Counted from the stretch's first letter, positions 11,881 to 23,789 are shown. The stretch is DNA of 64,000 nucleotides from Gnetum montanum (GCA_015680685.1 MNCI01016482.1:77585-141584); one strand, 5' to 3'. Translations and numbers: made by a program. Notes: generated by a model from the letters alone, not told the origin.

Positions 11881-14437
11881 GTATTTAGCTCCTCCAGTTG
11901 AAGTAAAACTTACCTAGAACATAAAGATGTCTAAAGTTATGGGTTTGACTCTAGCAAGCAATGCTGAGTTATGAAGTTCTAATTTAACTATATGTTTCAA
12001 GGGTAAACATTGTTAAGAAAAAAAGTTTTAGGTTCTCATAGCCCTTCCTCCAAAGATGCCTCAAGTATAAGAAAGTTAAAACTCAAAGCAATTTAACTAT
12101 AGGCACACCCCATGACATTTAGTCAATATGATATATTAGAAAAATTCTAGAAGAGTATAAATATGCCTTAAGTATGACTTAAATTTGCAATCTTTTGATT
12201 GCATTATCCTTCAATTATTAGACAATGAAACAACTATTTCAACCAACTCTTATTAACTATATTTAAATTTGATTGTATTGTATTTTGTATCACTAAGCCA
12301 CTTAAAGAGGTTAGGGTTTCACTCATCCACCAAGCCTCACAAGAGGACTCACTTGGTGAAATGAGCATTGAGGCTCCAAGTAATATTCTTTAGTATCACT
12401 AAATAATATTTTGTCCTTAATGCTTTTGGAAGACCCTAGAAGTAATTTTAAATAATATTCCATCCATAATTCCAACATATTTACTCCTAGTAAACCCACA
12501 ACTTCTATTTTTATGTCTTCATATTGCAATTCACAAGGAATTAAATTTGGAAATTAAAGGTGAGCATGCATGGAAAATAATAATCTATGAGAATTTAGAA
12601 ATATTTTGCACTAGAAGATTTTCATACCAAATTTGGAATTAGTTATTTTTTTCATCCTGCAACTACAATGATTTGGCCAAAATTATTATGGAATACATTT
12701 GAAGATGGTAAAATGGTGACTTGGATAATTTTCAATGTAAATTGAACTTAGGTTTTGCAAGATTCTCTCAGCCAAATTATAGATATATATTATAAGTATA
12801 TAACTAAGCTAGTATATAGATCCCAATAGATAGAATATACATTAAAATTCAACACTCATACAAAACTTTATATCAAAAGAGTTGCTAAGCTAAGTAAAAA
12901 TAAAGTTTTAAAAAATGTTTTTTAAGACAAGAAAACTTGGGGTTGATAGCACAACCCTTATCTACACAACAAGGTAGATGTGAACCACTATAAGAGTCTC
13001 CTGCCACAAAGCTACTAGATTGCTATCATAAGTTGTAAAAAGAGGCAAGTATCAAAAATAAATAAATAAGGTTGACATATTAAAAGCTAAACATAAAAAT
13101 AAAAAAAAAATAGCACACTAGTTAATTCATAATTTTAGTTTAACAATGATATAAATTGCTTGTAACCTTAATTTCCTTTTTGATTTTTGGGCACCACTAG
13201 TTATAACTACTTTACCATAAGTAAATCATTAGTAGAAGCAAGTTTATTAAATACTTGAAGGATCACAAATAATTAAAAATAACAATAGCTATACTAAATA
13301 AGTTAAAAGATCTCTACACAAGAAGAATGAAACATCATTGAATTTCCAGTGAATGATTTATATAACCTTGTTAAAATGCTATATCCTTTGGTTAAAGAAA
13401 TTGTCAAAACATTATGAGCCTATGTTATCTACAATAATCAAGTATTAATTGAGAATTATCTAGTAAAAGGATTTATATTTAAATGGATTTTACAAAGTAC
13501 TAATCTTAAATAAAATATTAGTTATAAATAAATATTTTCACACTTTAACACATTACGTTGAAGATCTATAAAAATCCCGTCTATCCAAAAATCATCCAAT
13601 ACATCTCACATTCAATTCTAGTTTCAACATTCAAGCACATGTACCTAGTTCTATTTTTATTTTAACCATTAAATTTACTTGTTTGTTTCCTTTAGCTGGA
13701 AAACAAAACATGATGGCAAAACGTTGTATTTCTCGTAAGTATTTAATGAATTATTAAGCTCAAATTTACCAAAATCTTGAACTCCTTGCTAAGATTGATA
13801 AGGAAGAATGAGCGTTTTCATTTCACTATTCAATATTCTCTAAGTTTTGTATGGATAATTGTGATTAATTTCAAAATAACAATGATCTACTTAATTTCAA
13901 GAAATGTGAAAGAAAAGAAACGGGTTAAAAAAAACCATATCAGAATTTTGAGGCATTCCGCTAATTTGGAAGATTAAAATGTTGCGCTTCAAGGCAACCA
14001 AGTGATGCAATTGATTTGACTAACACTTGAAACATGTGATTCAGGATTTTTGAACTTGATGAACAATAAATATAATATCCCCAAAACGAGACAGTTCAAA
14101 TGTTCAATAAACCAAAATTGAATGAAGAATACCCGTATCTTTTCGGCCCAGACATTATACTAGTCAACCTTTCACGGTACGATAGCCGAAGCTAAAAGTC
14201 TCAAACAAAGAACCGGAAAACGGTGCATTGAAACTGGTAGCAGCAGCTACTCTTCGTTCTGCATTAATTTAATGTCCTTTTGCAGAACATTGCATGAATG
14301 AAGATCCTCTGTAACACATCCATACAAAACATTGTATAAATGAAGCAGTGAATTGGGCGAATAAATGAAGCATTAATGCTTAGAATGCAAATTTTAAGGT
14401 TTTTCTGCTCTGAAATGCATCCAACGTCGCACATCCT
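11881..14437. other. Gene-free AT-rich interval upstream-to-downstream of repeats and UGT1
   Basis: No gene is supported. It contains one copy of a dispersed repeat (12290-12400) and a degenerate segment at about 12950-13030 that resembles 53700-53830. The last 300 bases before 14438 are presumably the 3' UTR and terminator region of UGT1 (minus strand), but no single poly(A) site stands out. Confidence 0.4.
12290..12400. repeat. Dispersed repeat, copy 1
   Basis: It aligns with 55235-55340: both contain TTTCACTCATC(C/T)ACCAA, then a CTTGGTGAAATGAGCA / CTTAGCGAAATGAGTA segment and GGCTC. The second copy sits inside a LINE coding region, so this is a mobile or at least dispersed sequence. Confidence 0.5.
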
Positions 14438-16969
14438 TCATGTTTCTGTGCTGTTATCTTCGCAGAGTTCTTCCAAGAAACGTTTCAGATTTACATTCGA
14501 AGAAGAATTGATATCTGTGACTGAATTGAAAAGTAAATTTTTTGCCCAATCAAGTTTGCTCTGTACTTCAGAGCGTCCTTTAGCCATGAAATCCTTGATA
14601 TCTCTGCAGACTTCAACTCTTGAAACAGATGGCCTCATGCCATTTATGCTTCTGCCCTCAATTCCTCCCAAATTTTTACCTGCTCCCCATTGTTCCACAA
14701 CAGTCCAGTTATTAGTATACTGATCACTAAACAGAGGAAAACACAATATTGGAACTCCATACCAGAGACCTTCCAGCACAGAATTCCAGCCACAGTGCGT
14801 AACAAATCCAGCCACAGATGGATGTCCTAGAATTTTCTGCTGACTGCACCAGTTAACTGTGATTCCCTGATCTTTACTTCCCTGCAGAAACTCTTTGGGA
14901 AGAATTTCATCAAACCCAGAACAGGAATTTTCATTTCCAGAGATGAGAATCTCTGGCCTGAGAGACCAGATGAAGGGCTGCTTACTGTTCATCAGTCCCA
15001 TGGCGAATTCATGCAGCAGCTCCTCAGAACAGCGAGATATGCTTCCAAAGGAGACATACAGCACAGAATTCTTGGGCTTTGAATCAAGCCACCTGGAGCA
15101 GTCCTGAATATCATCGAAGGAATTGAGATTAAGATTGAGATTGAGATTGAGATTGTAATTTTTTGGGTGTGAATTGAGAGGACCGACAGAGATGAGACGA
15201 ATGCCGGTGCCTGCAATGGCAGAGACTGTGTCAGGCTCCAGTTCTTGAATGGTGTTTGATAATACCCACTGTGATGGCGTGATCTGATTATAGCATGAGT
15301 TTATTACTCTGTGCTCAATGCTGGTAAGATCTGATTCCTGAAGGTATGATGGCAGGTCTATGATTTTCAGTGGCGGCAAGCCGGGTATATAATCGATAAC
15401 TTGTTCGTTGTAATCCCCTGTTGCAGCAACAGATTTTAAAAAACTGAGATTAACAAGATATCGGATTTTGTTAAAATGTGATATCCTGTAGTCAACCCTG
15501 TCGAGACAAACTAATGATGAGATGAAATTAATGAACATGAAATTTAAGCCAATAAAAGTAAAGTGGCAAGGATTTGAAATATTTGTTAAAATGCATTATT
15601 CGCTCCTCCAGAGCTCATCCCGTTTCTGCTGTCTTTGTAATGCAATATAACTCAATTTATGAGATACAATATTCTCTGCCAATTTGACCTTCCCTGCATA
15701 CTTAAAAGCAAGGACCCAGAATGATATACAGCAAAATCTACAGGATCTGAGCTGTCTTCGTGGAATGTTTTTCTTAGGAAAGGTTGAGATATGTCCTGTA
15801 CTAATAATCTGATTTTTCAGCCGTTTCTAAGTAATGTGGCTATATCTTCATATTATCATAATTGCAACATGGTTAACCCTTGGTAAAAGAAGGATTCGAT
15901 GATGATTTTTTAAGACGATTATGTATAGCATTGAAAATTTACTGAATACATTTTAAGTAAAAGATATTTCTGGTGAATATTTGATTAAATAAATACTTAT
16001 CATATATCTAGGGTTTTAAGGTGAAAATCATGGGGACATGGCTTGACCACAACAGGAGGATCTGTTTATGGCTACCTCCTTTGCGCGAAACATTAGTTAT
16101 ATTTACTTAACTAATTATTGTTTTAGATACTACTTTTAAGCCATATAAATCTAAAAACTATAAAATGTCACAGTTTTGGTTACTTTAAGTCAGCATGTAT
16201 ACTTTAAGTTAGTGGGGAGATTATGGTATAAAAGCAACAGTAATAATAATTGATATTTACTTGCTGTGTACCTCAACAACACAATGTAAGTAAAAAACTT
16301 AAAGAAAAAAAAATCTCTCAAAATATAGGGAAAAAAAGGAAAGAAAACCATCTTCAAATCAAATTCAAACAAAAAAGGCTCTCTAACGTTCACTGTAATT
16401 TCTGTAAAATAAAAAATCTTACCAGTCTGCGGAAAAGGGAGATGGCCGCGTTGGCTAAGCATATCCCACGATCGATAAATCGAAAACACTGCAGCGGACT
16501 CTGTGTTAAGACATGCATGTGAAATCTTGAACTTTGACGCTATTTGCTGCCCCCAGATACAGCAAAGATCTGTGACCAAACATGAAACTGGAGGGCTACT
16601 ATTCTGCACCAAAGATTCCAAGAAAGCTTCCACATACGGAACATTGGAACGTCCGAACGCATTACATGTGGCGATTCTACGATTCCTCTTCCTGTCAGAA
16701 TCCAGGGGTAGCCCATCTGAGATGTGGGCAGATCTTAGATCAATTTGCATAGCTTCTCGGATCTGTAAAATGGGGTCTGTGCCTCCATTGGATTCTAATG
16801 ACTGATAATAAGATGAGTCTGTTTGTACTAATGTTACAGTGGCTCCCATGGCTGCCATTCTTATGGAGATTTGAATCATTGGGTTTCTGTGGCCCTCCAA
16901 TGGCACAGCTACTGTTACTAGATGGGGTTTGCTTGTGGGTTTCTTCTGCCCCTGCAAATTCTGCTCCAT
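14438..16969 (-). CDS. UGT1: family-1 UDP-glycosyltransferase, two exons, intact
   Basis: Exon 1 is 16423-16969 and exon 2 is 14438-15417; the 1,005-bp intron has GT at 16422-16421 and AG at 15419-15418. The join is in phase 1 and gives 508 residues, a normal length for plant UGTs. Family-1 UGTs move sugar from a UDP-sugar to small lipophilic acceptors in the cytosol. The family catalytic His is H27 in PLEGHRNPM and the partner Asp is probably D134 in LVTD. The donor-binding PSPG box is residues 372-415, exactly 44 long, with HCGWNS, Trp at position 22 and Gln at position 44, which fits UDP-glucose use. Residues 126-139 are an Asn-Leu run from a hexanucleotide repeat. The acceptor cannot be read from sequence. 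The start is the first ATG and matches the paralogues (M-E-Q). A LINE sits about 230 bp upstream of the ATG. Confidence 0.9.
15119..15161 (-). repeat. Hexanucleotide microsatellite inside UGT1 exon 2
   Basis: Repeats of AATCTC/AATCTT on the coding strand encode about five Asn-Leu pairs. UGT4 has only one Asn-Leu at the same place, so the run is an expansion specific to UGT1. It lies in the variable linker between the N- and C-terminal domains and keeps frame. Confidence 0.8.
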
Positions 16970-17124
16970 TTTTAGAGTCTAACAGTGCACGGACTTGAAG
17001 AAAAGGGTTTCAGAGAACTTGAAACTGAAGGAATACAGAACGGGTTGGGGTCTGATCTTGTTGATACAGACAAATAGGGGCTGCAGTTTGTTTATTATCT
17101 TGTTGATCTTGTTTATTATCTTGC

Positions 17125-17165
17125 AGCGACGCACTCTGCAAATAAAGCTTTTCAATCAGCAATTC
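17125..17165 (-). promoter_or_regulatory. Conserved UGT upstream block, copy at UGT1
   Basis: On the plus strand this is GCGACGCACTCTGCAAATAAAG followed by a CTTTTCAATC...GCA stretch. Similar blocks occur at 46059, 47657 and 53551. Read on the gene strand it is a CTTTATTT(A/G)CA(A/G)AGTGC element 155-200 bp upstream of each ATG, so it may hold the core promoter or start site. Confidence 0.5.
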
Positions 17166-17178
17166 GTAATGCAAAGTT

Positions 17179-17196
17179 GGCTTTGTATAATTTTTG
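17179..17196. repeat. LINE target-site duplication, left copy
   Basis: GGCTTTGTATAATTTTTG, identical over 18 bases to 20252-20269. It brackets the LINE exactly. Confidence 0.85.
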
Positions 17197-20100
17197 GGGG
17201 CAGGGGGAAAGTTTTATTGAAATTAAGGTGCATCAATTACAACAACTTGAATAAGTCATAGGGTTAAGGGGAAGGGAAAGCTGAGAGCACTGTGAATGAA
17301 ACTCAGGAAATGCCTTATAAATAAATGAGTCTTAAAGGAGGAAACCAAGTTGGGGCACAACCAAGTTGGGGCACAACCAAGTGTTCACACATAGTGGCTT
17401 GTTACAAAATAGAATGACATAGAATTAGATGAGGCAAAGAGCTCTCAATTAGTGATAGAGAGAATTCCAATGGTGACTCCACATAATGAAAAGGGAAGGC
17501 TTTCTTGCAGAGATTACTAATGATAAGTGTAACTAGAACACACAGGTCTTTCCCATAGCTGCAAGAGATGAACCAATTGATGATTGTCCAGATTGAACTT
17601 GGATGCTTGAGATGTGAGTTGAAAATGAGTGAGGCGAATGATCTACAATTTCTCCAGCCTCGTGAGCAAACATTTATTAGAATAATTAGTCTTTTGAAAA
17701 AGAACATTGCATCTTCGCTTCCAAATATAATATAAAATAGTAGGCCTAATAACTTTCCACAGAAAATTAAGATTAGCAGAAGTAATGTTCAAGAATTCGA
17801 ATATGGCATCCTCTTGAGATAGCTTGTATGATGGAAAAGCTTTAGAAGCCCACTTCCATACATGCTGAGCAAAGGGACAATGCCAAAATACATGGACAAA
17901 GTCATCTTGTCCACCATATAGAGGGCAATTGGGATTAGGAATCCCCAGATATTGTAAACGTTTACCAATAGGTAGACCATGGTGGAGGAGACACCACAGA
18001 AACTACTTAATTTTGGGGAGGGTAGGAAGTTTCCAAATATGTTGAAAGAGAGGGATCGAAAATGTTACTAACTCTTGTTTGTGCCAATACTTATTGCAAT
18101 GTTGAATGACTTCAGATAGGTCATGCATGAGATGAAAGGGGATAGATGGCCGGTAGGGCAAGAGTTTAACCCCATTAAGCCATTGAAGGCCATGAAAAAG
18201 GCTTTGCACTGTAACATCAAGTTGTCAATGATCGTGGAGAAAAGAGTAAATTTGAACTAGGCAATGGTTCATTGCATCCGACTCCCCATACAAAGTGTTA
18301 AACTCGACCCCGAAATCCAACAACTAGCTAGCCTAAGACAATTCAAGGAAATGACACCCTTCTGATACCACGAGGTAGCCACCTTAGCATTTGTGATAGC
18401 AAGGGGAGCAGGCGATAGAGGTAACCACCATGGACACACTCTAGAGAGGATAGTAGGGTTGATCTTAACGTTAGTCCAGTCAATGTAAGTGTGTAGAATT
18501 TGCTAGGCCCTCCAGATGCTTTTGAAAACATGAGATTCAGGAAGAATGATAGTGAGGGGGGAAAGGATCCAATTGACAAAATGGATGCCTTTCTAGAAGG
18601 GCTTATTTTTAGGAAATGCTTGATGAAGCCTTAATTGGAGGAGGGTCCCTATAATATCTGAGGCATCTAAATGCTGTACCAACCACTTAGCAACTAGGGT
18701 AATTCCTTGCTTATAGGAGTTCAAAAGACCTAAGCCACCCTTATTCTTGGGGAGAGTAACAATATTCCAAGCGACTCGATGAAATCCTTTCTGAGAATCC
18801 TTGGTAGACCACATAAAGTTAAGGAATAACCATTCTAGCTTTTGGTAGGTAGCTTGGGAGGGGGCCCAACACGAAGAGTAATACACATGGGTGGACGCGC
18901 AAATGGACTTACATACAAGGTATTTACCTGCAAGTGTGAGGGGTTTAGTTTTCCATTTATCAAGTTTCTTTTGAATTCAATAAATAACCTACTCCCAGAA
19001 AATAGAGGTTGAACCTCTAAAACGAAAAGGGATTCCCAGAATCTTAACGATGTCTTGATCCTGAAGCCGCTTCCAATTATAGTTGGTCACTTGTTTGTAA
19101 TTGCCCTTAAAGCTACAAACAGAGGATTTATTCCAATTAATTGTGGAACCTGAGAGTGTGCAATATTGTTCCACCCTTGATAAGAGACGGTGCAAATTGG
19201 TGGCTGTGTTTTGAACTAGAAAAAAGGAGTCATCTGCAAAGTGCATATTGAGAAGATGTTGTTGAGAAGAAGAAAGGCAGACCCCAATGAGAACTTTAGT
19301 TTGAATGTCTAGGTTAATTTGATGACAAAGAAAGTCTGATGCGATGATACAGAGATAGGGGGTGAGAGGACAACCTTGATGTACTAACCTATGTATTGGA
19401 AAGGGAGAGGTCATGCCAAAGGTAGTGGCTATTCTTGTTGTAGCATCTGAGAATAAACATTTCACCATATGCAAGAACTTAGGACCAAAACCAAGTTTGG
19501 TCATAGTCTGCAAGATAAAATCCCACTTAATGTTGTCATAAGCCTTGGCGTAATCAAGTTTCACAAGGAGAATATCTTGTCCTTCATCCTCAACCCACTT
19601 GAGACCTTCCCACACCACAACCACATTGTCTAAAATATATCTACCAGGAACAACTCCTGTTTGCTGGGGAGATATGATTTGGCCAAAATAAATTTTATTG
19701 TAAGGCAAGGCTCTTCGCCCAAATTTTATACACTACATTGAGAAGAGTTATGGGACTCCAATTGGAGATATTGGTTAGATTCCCAGACATGGGAAGGAGA
19801 CGAATTACCCCTTGATTTAGATTGGGCTCAAGGGAACCAATTAAGAGAGCCTCATTAATGACCTACAAAAGATCCTTTCCCACCAAATCTCAATGATTTT
19901 GAAAAAATTCCACGGGAAAACAATCAAAACCAGGAGCCTTTCCCTAACTTAACTTGGAACAGGCCTCCTGTAGCTCTGGCAGAGTGATATCAGCATCAAG
20001 ACTTTGTAGCATAGTGGGATTGGTAAGGCAAGGATAATCTGGGGTTGCAACCTTGAACAAAGAGATGTCCATTGGGGTAGCTGCAAAAAGGGTTTCATAG

Positions 20101-20251
20101 TGGTTCTTAAGAAAAGAGATGATACTGTTGTGGTTAGTAATGGTGGTACCATCACATGAGATTTTGTCAATAGCATGCGAAGGGGAAGCAGTATTGAGAT
20201 ACTTAAAAAATTCCTTACAGTGTTCGTCTTAAATATTTAACCAAGTGAGCC
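17197..20251 (-). mobile_element. LINE (L1-like), 5'-truncated, minus strand
   Basis: The 3,055-bp insertion lies between 18-bp perfect target-site duplications. Its 3' end is at 17197 and its 5' end at 20251. It lacks the endonuclease and starts just before reverse transcriptase, the usual result of incomplete reverse transcription. Oddly, the 3' end is not poly(A): on the element strand it reads CAATAAAACTTTCCCCC and then a C-rich tail. The insertion lies in the UGT1 upstream region and separates the conserved block from further upstream sequence. Confidence 0.85.
17400..20230 (-). pseudogene. LINE reverse transcriptase and C-terminal zinc-binding region
   Basis: From high to low coordinates it has the RT palm start (KAPGFDCFPVEFF near 19930), the finger and palm motifs QQTGVVPGRYILDNV and VKLDYAKAYD, the GCPLTPYL block, the active-site box HFADD (near 19230), and a KILGIPF segment. 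Then come the RT thumb-like WNIVTLPKNKGGLGL and a zf-RVT region (about 17750-18220) with GLPIGKRLQYLGI and CPLYGGQDD...FWHCPFA. Several stops and frame changes interrupt it; the best intact piece is 18989-19708. It copied RNA into DNA at nicked targets when active. Confidence 0.8.
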
Positions 20252-20269
20252 GGCTTTGTATAATTTTTG
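20252..20269. repeat. LINE target-site duplication, right copy
   Basis: Identical over 18 bases to 17179-17196. Confidence 0.85.
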
Positions 20270-20377
20270 TCTCAATAGATTGGAACTTTATATGCAGTTT
20301 TTAAACTTCGTTGCTTGTCTACAACTAGGACTTTATATGCAAACAGCTGAAACTATATATGTATATTTTCGTCACTC

Positions 20378-20506
20378 AAATGGTAAACCATTCAAATTTA
20401 ATTATGAATAATTTCTAATTTGTAAAGCCCTATAGCAAGATGCCTTGCTTAGGGGCTTCCAATATTTCAGTTATTCATAATTAATGGTTTGAATGATTTA
20501 CCATTT
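20378..20506. repeat. Foldback (MITE-like or hairpin-precursor-like), 129 bp
   Basis: The outer arms 20378-20411 and 20471-20506 are inverted complements with few mismatches (AAATGGTAAACCATTC against GAATGATTTACCATTT, and TTAATTATGAATAA against TTATTCATAATTAA). The inner part also pairs: AGCCCTATAGCAAG, ATGC, CTTGCTTAGGGGCT. Nearly the whole length can fold into one stem. No clear target-site duplication was seen, so MITE and small-RNA precursor are both open. Confidence 0.65.
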
Positions 20507-21232
20507 TGGCAATAAAAATGCAAATATAGTTTCAAATATTTTCTACTTTTTAACTATTAAAGATTCAGATTTCAAAATTGAAAGAAACTATAAAAACCAA
20601 ATTTCATGTTGCCAACATGGTTTATTGAAAAAGTTGGGAAATTTGGAGCATTCTGCCAAGGAAAAAAAATTACAACATTCTACCTAAGCAGATATCCATT
20701 AAAATTTTTGGACCATTTTTCAAAGCAGAAAAATTATAATATTGGGTCAAATTAAAGATTTTTGTGATGAAGATGGGTGCTAAGAATTTAGCTTTTGTTT
20801 TAATATGAGAGAGAATAAAATGTAATGAGCATGGCATGGATATGATAGCATGACCATGGCATAGTAATCATGAAACCTTTACTTTCACCGATGAATGTGG
20901 TACCGGGTGCATTAATACCCCAACTAGGATGAAAAAGGTGTTCTCCTTTTTTACCCGGCACTGAGTGTGTAAATGTGCATTAAAAGCAAAATAACAGGTA
21001 AAAATGTTGCTATTGGACATTCTGAGTGCAATAAGTTACATTACTTTACTATGAACTATAAGCATGACATGGTGGGTGAGGATAGAGTTTTGACCAACTA
21101 TATGGGATAGTATATTAACAAAAAGTTGGTAGATAATTCAACACCAAAGTGATGAGATGGACATTAATTGGATAGCAAAAAGCAGTCTTTAATCTAAAGC
21201 CAAATTTGACGGCAGGACAGTTAAAAGTGACG
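20507..21232. other. UGT intergenic spacer left of element E
   Basis: No gene is seen. The last part (about 21156-21232) aligns with 46423-46530, including CTAAAGCCAAAT and GGCAG, and continues across the E insertion into 45711, so it is part of the duplicated UGT unit. Confidence 0.5.
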
Positions 21233-21237
21233 CATAG
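21233..21237. repeat. Element E target-site duplication, left (CATAG)
   Basis: CATAG directly before the LTR end TGTAACAACG. The same five bases follow the other LTR at 45706-45710. Confidence 0.75.
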
Positions 21238-21820
21238 TGTAACAACGTTGCCCCGACATTGTCCAGCAACCCAAGGAATTCACGAAGATCCAATGGATCT
21301 AGGGCGGAAGACCTAGGTAATACGCCTCAAGCAAGCAAGCATCTCATGAGTGAGTGCAGGCAGAAGTACAACTTTTTAACGCACATGACCACGTACCTCA
21401 TGGAGGGTAACCAACTCCAAAACGAGGACCAAGCAAATAAGCACACACACAACCTTGTAGACAACATCGATGGGAGGGGAGACGATGCACCTGTAAGGGG
21501 AGGTGCCTCACCCCTAGATCCCTCACGATTTGGTACAAGGTGTGGCCTAGCACCGCACCAAAACTATCCAGTCTTGGCTGCCTACATATGTACGACCGCT
21601 GTAGAATTAGGGCCATGTAGTTCTCCACGAAGAAGAGGGGAATGAAGAGGACTTAGAAGAGAGTTGCAACAGGAGGGTGTCTTGTTGCTAGCTTGGTACC
21701 ACCAAGCCAGGGTGGGTTTTCTAACACTTGAGAGTCACCCGAGGGCACCTTAGAGTGTTCCATGGTCCTCGAACCATGGGGAGAGCCCAAGAGAACCACC
21801 ACTCTGGGACATCTCTCACA
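21238..21820 (-). repeat. Element E 3' LTR (583 bp)
   Basis: It aligns along its length with 45144-45705. By eye the two differ at roughly 8-10 percent of positions in the first 130 bases, plus a short indel near 21668-21690. That is clearly more than the D LTRs, so E is older than D. Confidence 0.8.
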
Positions 21821-21834
21821 ATCCTCCTCCACAC
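21821..21834 (-). other. Element E polypurine tract
   Basis: On the minus strand GTGTGGAGGAGGAT lies directly before the 3' LTR start TGTGAGAG, the expected position for plus-strand priming. Confidence 0.6.
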
Positions 21835-22543
21835 AAAGAAGTGACGTCCTTGGAGCGAAGCCTAGGATAGCTTCGAGTATACACTTCTAAATGGGTTCAG
21901 AACTCCGTCAATTCCGGGGATCTGTCACTTCTTAGACGCTAGGCTTGAAGGAAGGTACCAACCCCAACACCTGATGTGTCCTTCCATCCAATGCCTTACA
22001 TGAAACGCAAGAGCAATTGGAGGAAGCCCAAAGACTTCCCTTCTCTATACGAGCAGGAGAGTCCAACCCAAAGGGCCAATGTCTCTAAGGCGTCCCCTAG
22101 ATCCATCCCTTTTGAGGGTCTAGAGACATATCTTCTTGCATAAGCCCACACTTATGCAAGAAGACAGCTCCTCTTCCACAAGTCCCACTGAGTTCCTCTG
22201 TTAATGGCATCTCAGCACCCATTGATTTTTTTTTGAGGGTTCACTAGGGCCACAACCCATGGTAAGGGACTTGGGAACATCACATCAAGAGGGAGGACAT
22301 GCTCTGAAGAGCCATGTCTTCACAAGCAACTCATGCTTGCCAGAACTTCATGTTCTGCTACTTGCATCGAGATCAGAACTCCATGTTCTACTACTCGCAT
22401 CAAGACCCATGGGGTCTCACCAGTGCAACCATCTAAGCACTGATTCCACATGCATCGGTACCATGCACATTCTCTTTTTCTCATCATGTTTGTTCAAGCT
22501 GGTATGAAGGGAGTCAAGCATGTTCTCCCTTAAAAACAAGGTA
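21835..22543 (-). other. Element E interior, 3' part
   Basis: Non-coding. It has a 33-bp near-tandem pair at about 22341-22406 (AACTTCATGTTCTGCTACTT and AACTCCATGTTCTACTACTC). It is interrupted by D after CAAGA at 22544-22548. Confidence 0.5.
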
Positions 22544-22548
22544 CAAGA
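22544..22548. repeat. Element D target-site duplication, left (CAAGA)
   Basis: CAAGA directly before the 5' LTR; the same five bases follow the 3' LTR at 40572-40576. Confidence 0.85.
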
Positions 22549-22667
22549 TGAAACACCACAAAATTCGGAGCTTAGTACTTGTCCGACACCAAATAGGACC
22601 CTGGAACTCACGAACGACGCCGGCTGCATGATCGCAACACTTAGTTTTTGCTAAGTACATGGTGCCA

Positions 22668-23093
22668 GCGTATACACTCCAGCGTAAACGCCAAGATCAC
22701 ACATACAGCGTATACGCCCAGCATACAACATATACGCCTAGCGTATATGCCCAGCATTCCAGCATATACGTCCAACGTATACGCTCGGCACTCCAGCGTG
22801 TACGCCGGAGCAGCATATACGCCCGGCTCTCCGGCGTACATGCCCAGGTACTGCAGATGCACACGCTCGAAGACAAGATCTCCAATGACAGCATGAAGAT
22901 AACACCGAAGAGCAAGGATTGAAGTAAGTGGACATCCTTCGGCGTATGCGCTCGACATGTACACCCAGCATCCATCAGCGTATACGCCCGGCGTGTACCC
23001 CCAACATTCATCAGCGTATACGCCCAGCGCTCACCATCTCCACCCAGTTCATGCCTAGCATTTTCAGCGTATACGCCCAGCAGTTGTAACATT
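22668..23093. repeat. GCGTATACGC array in D 5' LTR U3
   Basis: Palindromic ten-base units and near variants (GTGTACGCC, GCATATACGC) recur every 10-30 bp just upstream of the TATA box. The same unit is repeated at 32832-33600 at the 5' end of the antisense gene. Confidence 0.8.
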
Positions 23094-23168
23094 TTGTATA
23101 TTTGTAAAGTGTATGCACCCGGTCAACGCGCCACGTGTCTCCCATCCAGAGTCTAGCGTAACAACCTG

Positions 23169-23175
23169 TATAAAA
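23169..23175 (+). promoter_or_regulatory. TATA box of D 5' LTR
   Basis: TATAAAA in CTGTATAAAACCCCC, about 75 bp downstream of the palindrome array. The identical site in the 3' LTR is 39994-40000. Confidence 0.75.
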
Positions 23176-23750
23176 CCCCCATTTTTCCACTTCATCCGGA
23201 CGGTTGGCAAAATCCCAGTGCATACCAGAGAACATTTACGCTGCGCACAAGAGCTGAAACCCTCTTACGCCTTGTACGCTGCATGCATAGTCTCTACGCT
23301 CCTCCTGCCTTGCGAACCACCTGAGTCGTTCCTGCATACGCCGGGGCTTTTCGTCCGTCTTGTGTCCCCTCACGACTGCATTAGATCGGTGCACTGTACT
23401 TTGACTCTGTACTGTTTACATTTGCTGCAAGTTCTTTTACAGCTTTACGTCAATTTGGCCAACGCACGTCTGTTTACGCTCACGCTTCGTTTGCATCCGT
23501 TTACGTTTTACGTTGTTTTTTCTTTGTTTACGCCTGTACACTGTTTACGCATAACCCAACGTATTAGCGTTTTGTGTACGCGCGGGAAAATCCTTGTCTG
23601 ATCCACGTGCGGACCACCCAAGGTACTCTACCTCCGTTGCATTCCAGCTCGCCCTCAGGCGAAGACAAGGTCTTCTGTACCCGTCCCGTGATCCCATGGC
23701 CTCTGTTTTCCCTTTCAGCTAGAGACCGACGATTTCAGGCGGTACAGAAA

Positions 23751-23770
23751 TTGGCGCTAGAAGGAGGGCC
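23751..23770 (+). other. Element D primer-binding site
   Basis: TTGGCGCTAGAAGGAGGGCC begins four bases after the 5' LTR. This TGGCGC...AGGAGGG type is usual in plant Ty3/gypsy elements of the Tat group. Confidence 0.8.
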
Positions 23771-23789
23771 TCTAAAACCCTTGTCTGCA

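Larger units (their letters stand above)
22549..23746 (+). repeat. Element D 5' LTR (1,198 bp)
   Basis: It has TG...CA ends. U3 carries about 18 copies of a GCGTATACGC-like palindrome (22668-23093), then TATAAAA at 23169-23175. R and U5 are rich in TTTACGC. Apparent ORFs with repeated Ala-Tyr-Thr or Cys-Arg-Arg patterns on both strands are readings of the array and not genes. Confidence 0.85.

Noticed and set aside
15418-15538. Upstream part of the exon 2 ORF starting at 15538
   Set aside because: It lies before the acceptor AG at 15419-15418; the residues do not match UGTs.
16190-16422. Extension of UGT1 exon 1 ORF past the splice donor
   Set aside because: The GT at 16422 is conserved in UGT4 and the downstream residues have no UGT similarity; it is intron.
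22641-23235. Overlapping ORFs on both strands with repeated Ala-Tyr-Thr or Cys-Arg-Arg patterns
   Set aside because: They are translations of the GCGTATACGC array in the LTR; the same appears at 39417-40035 in the other LTR.
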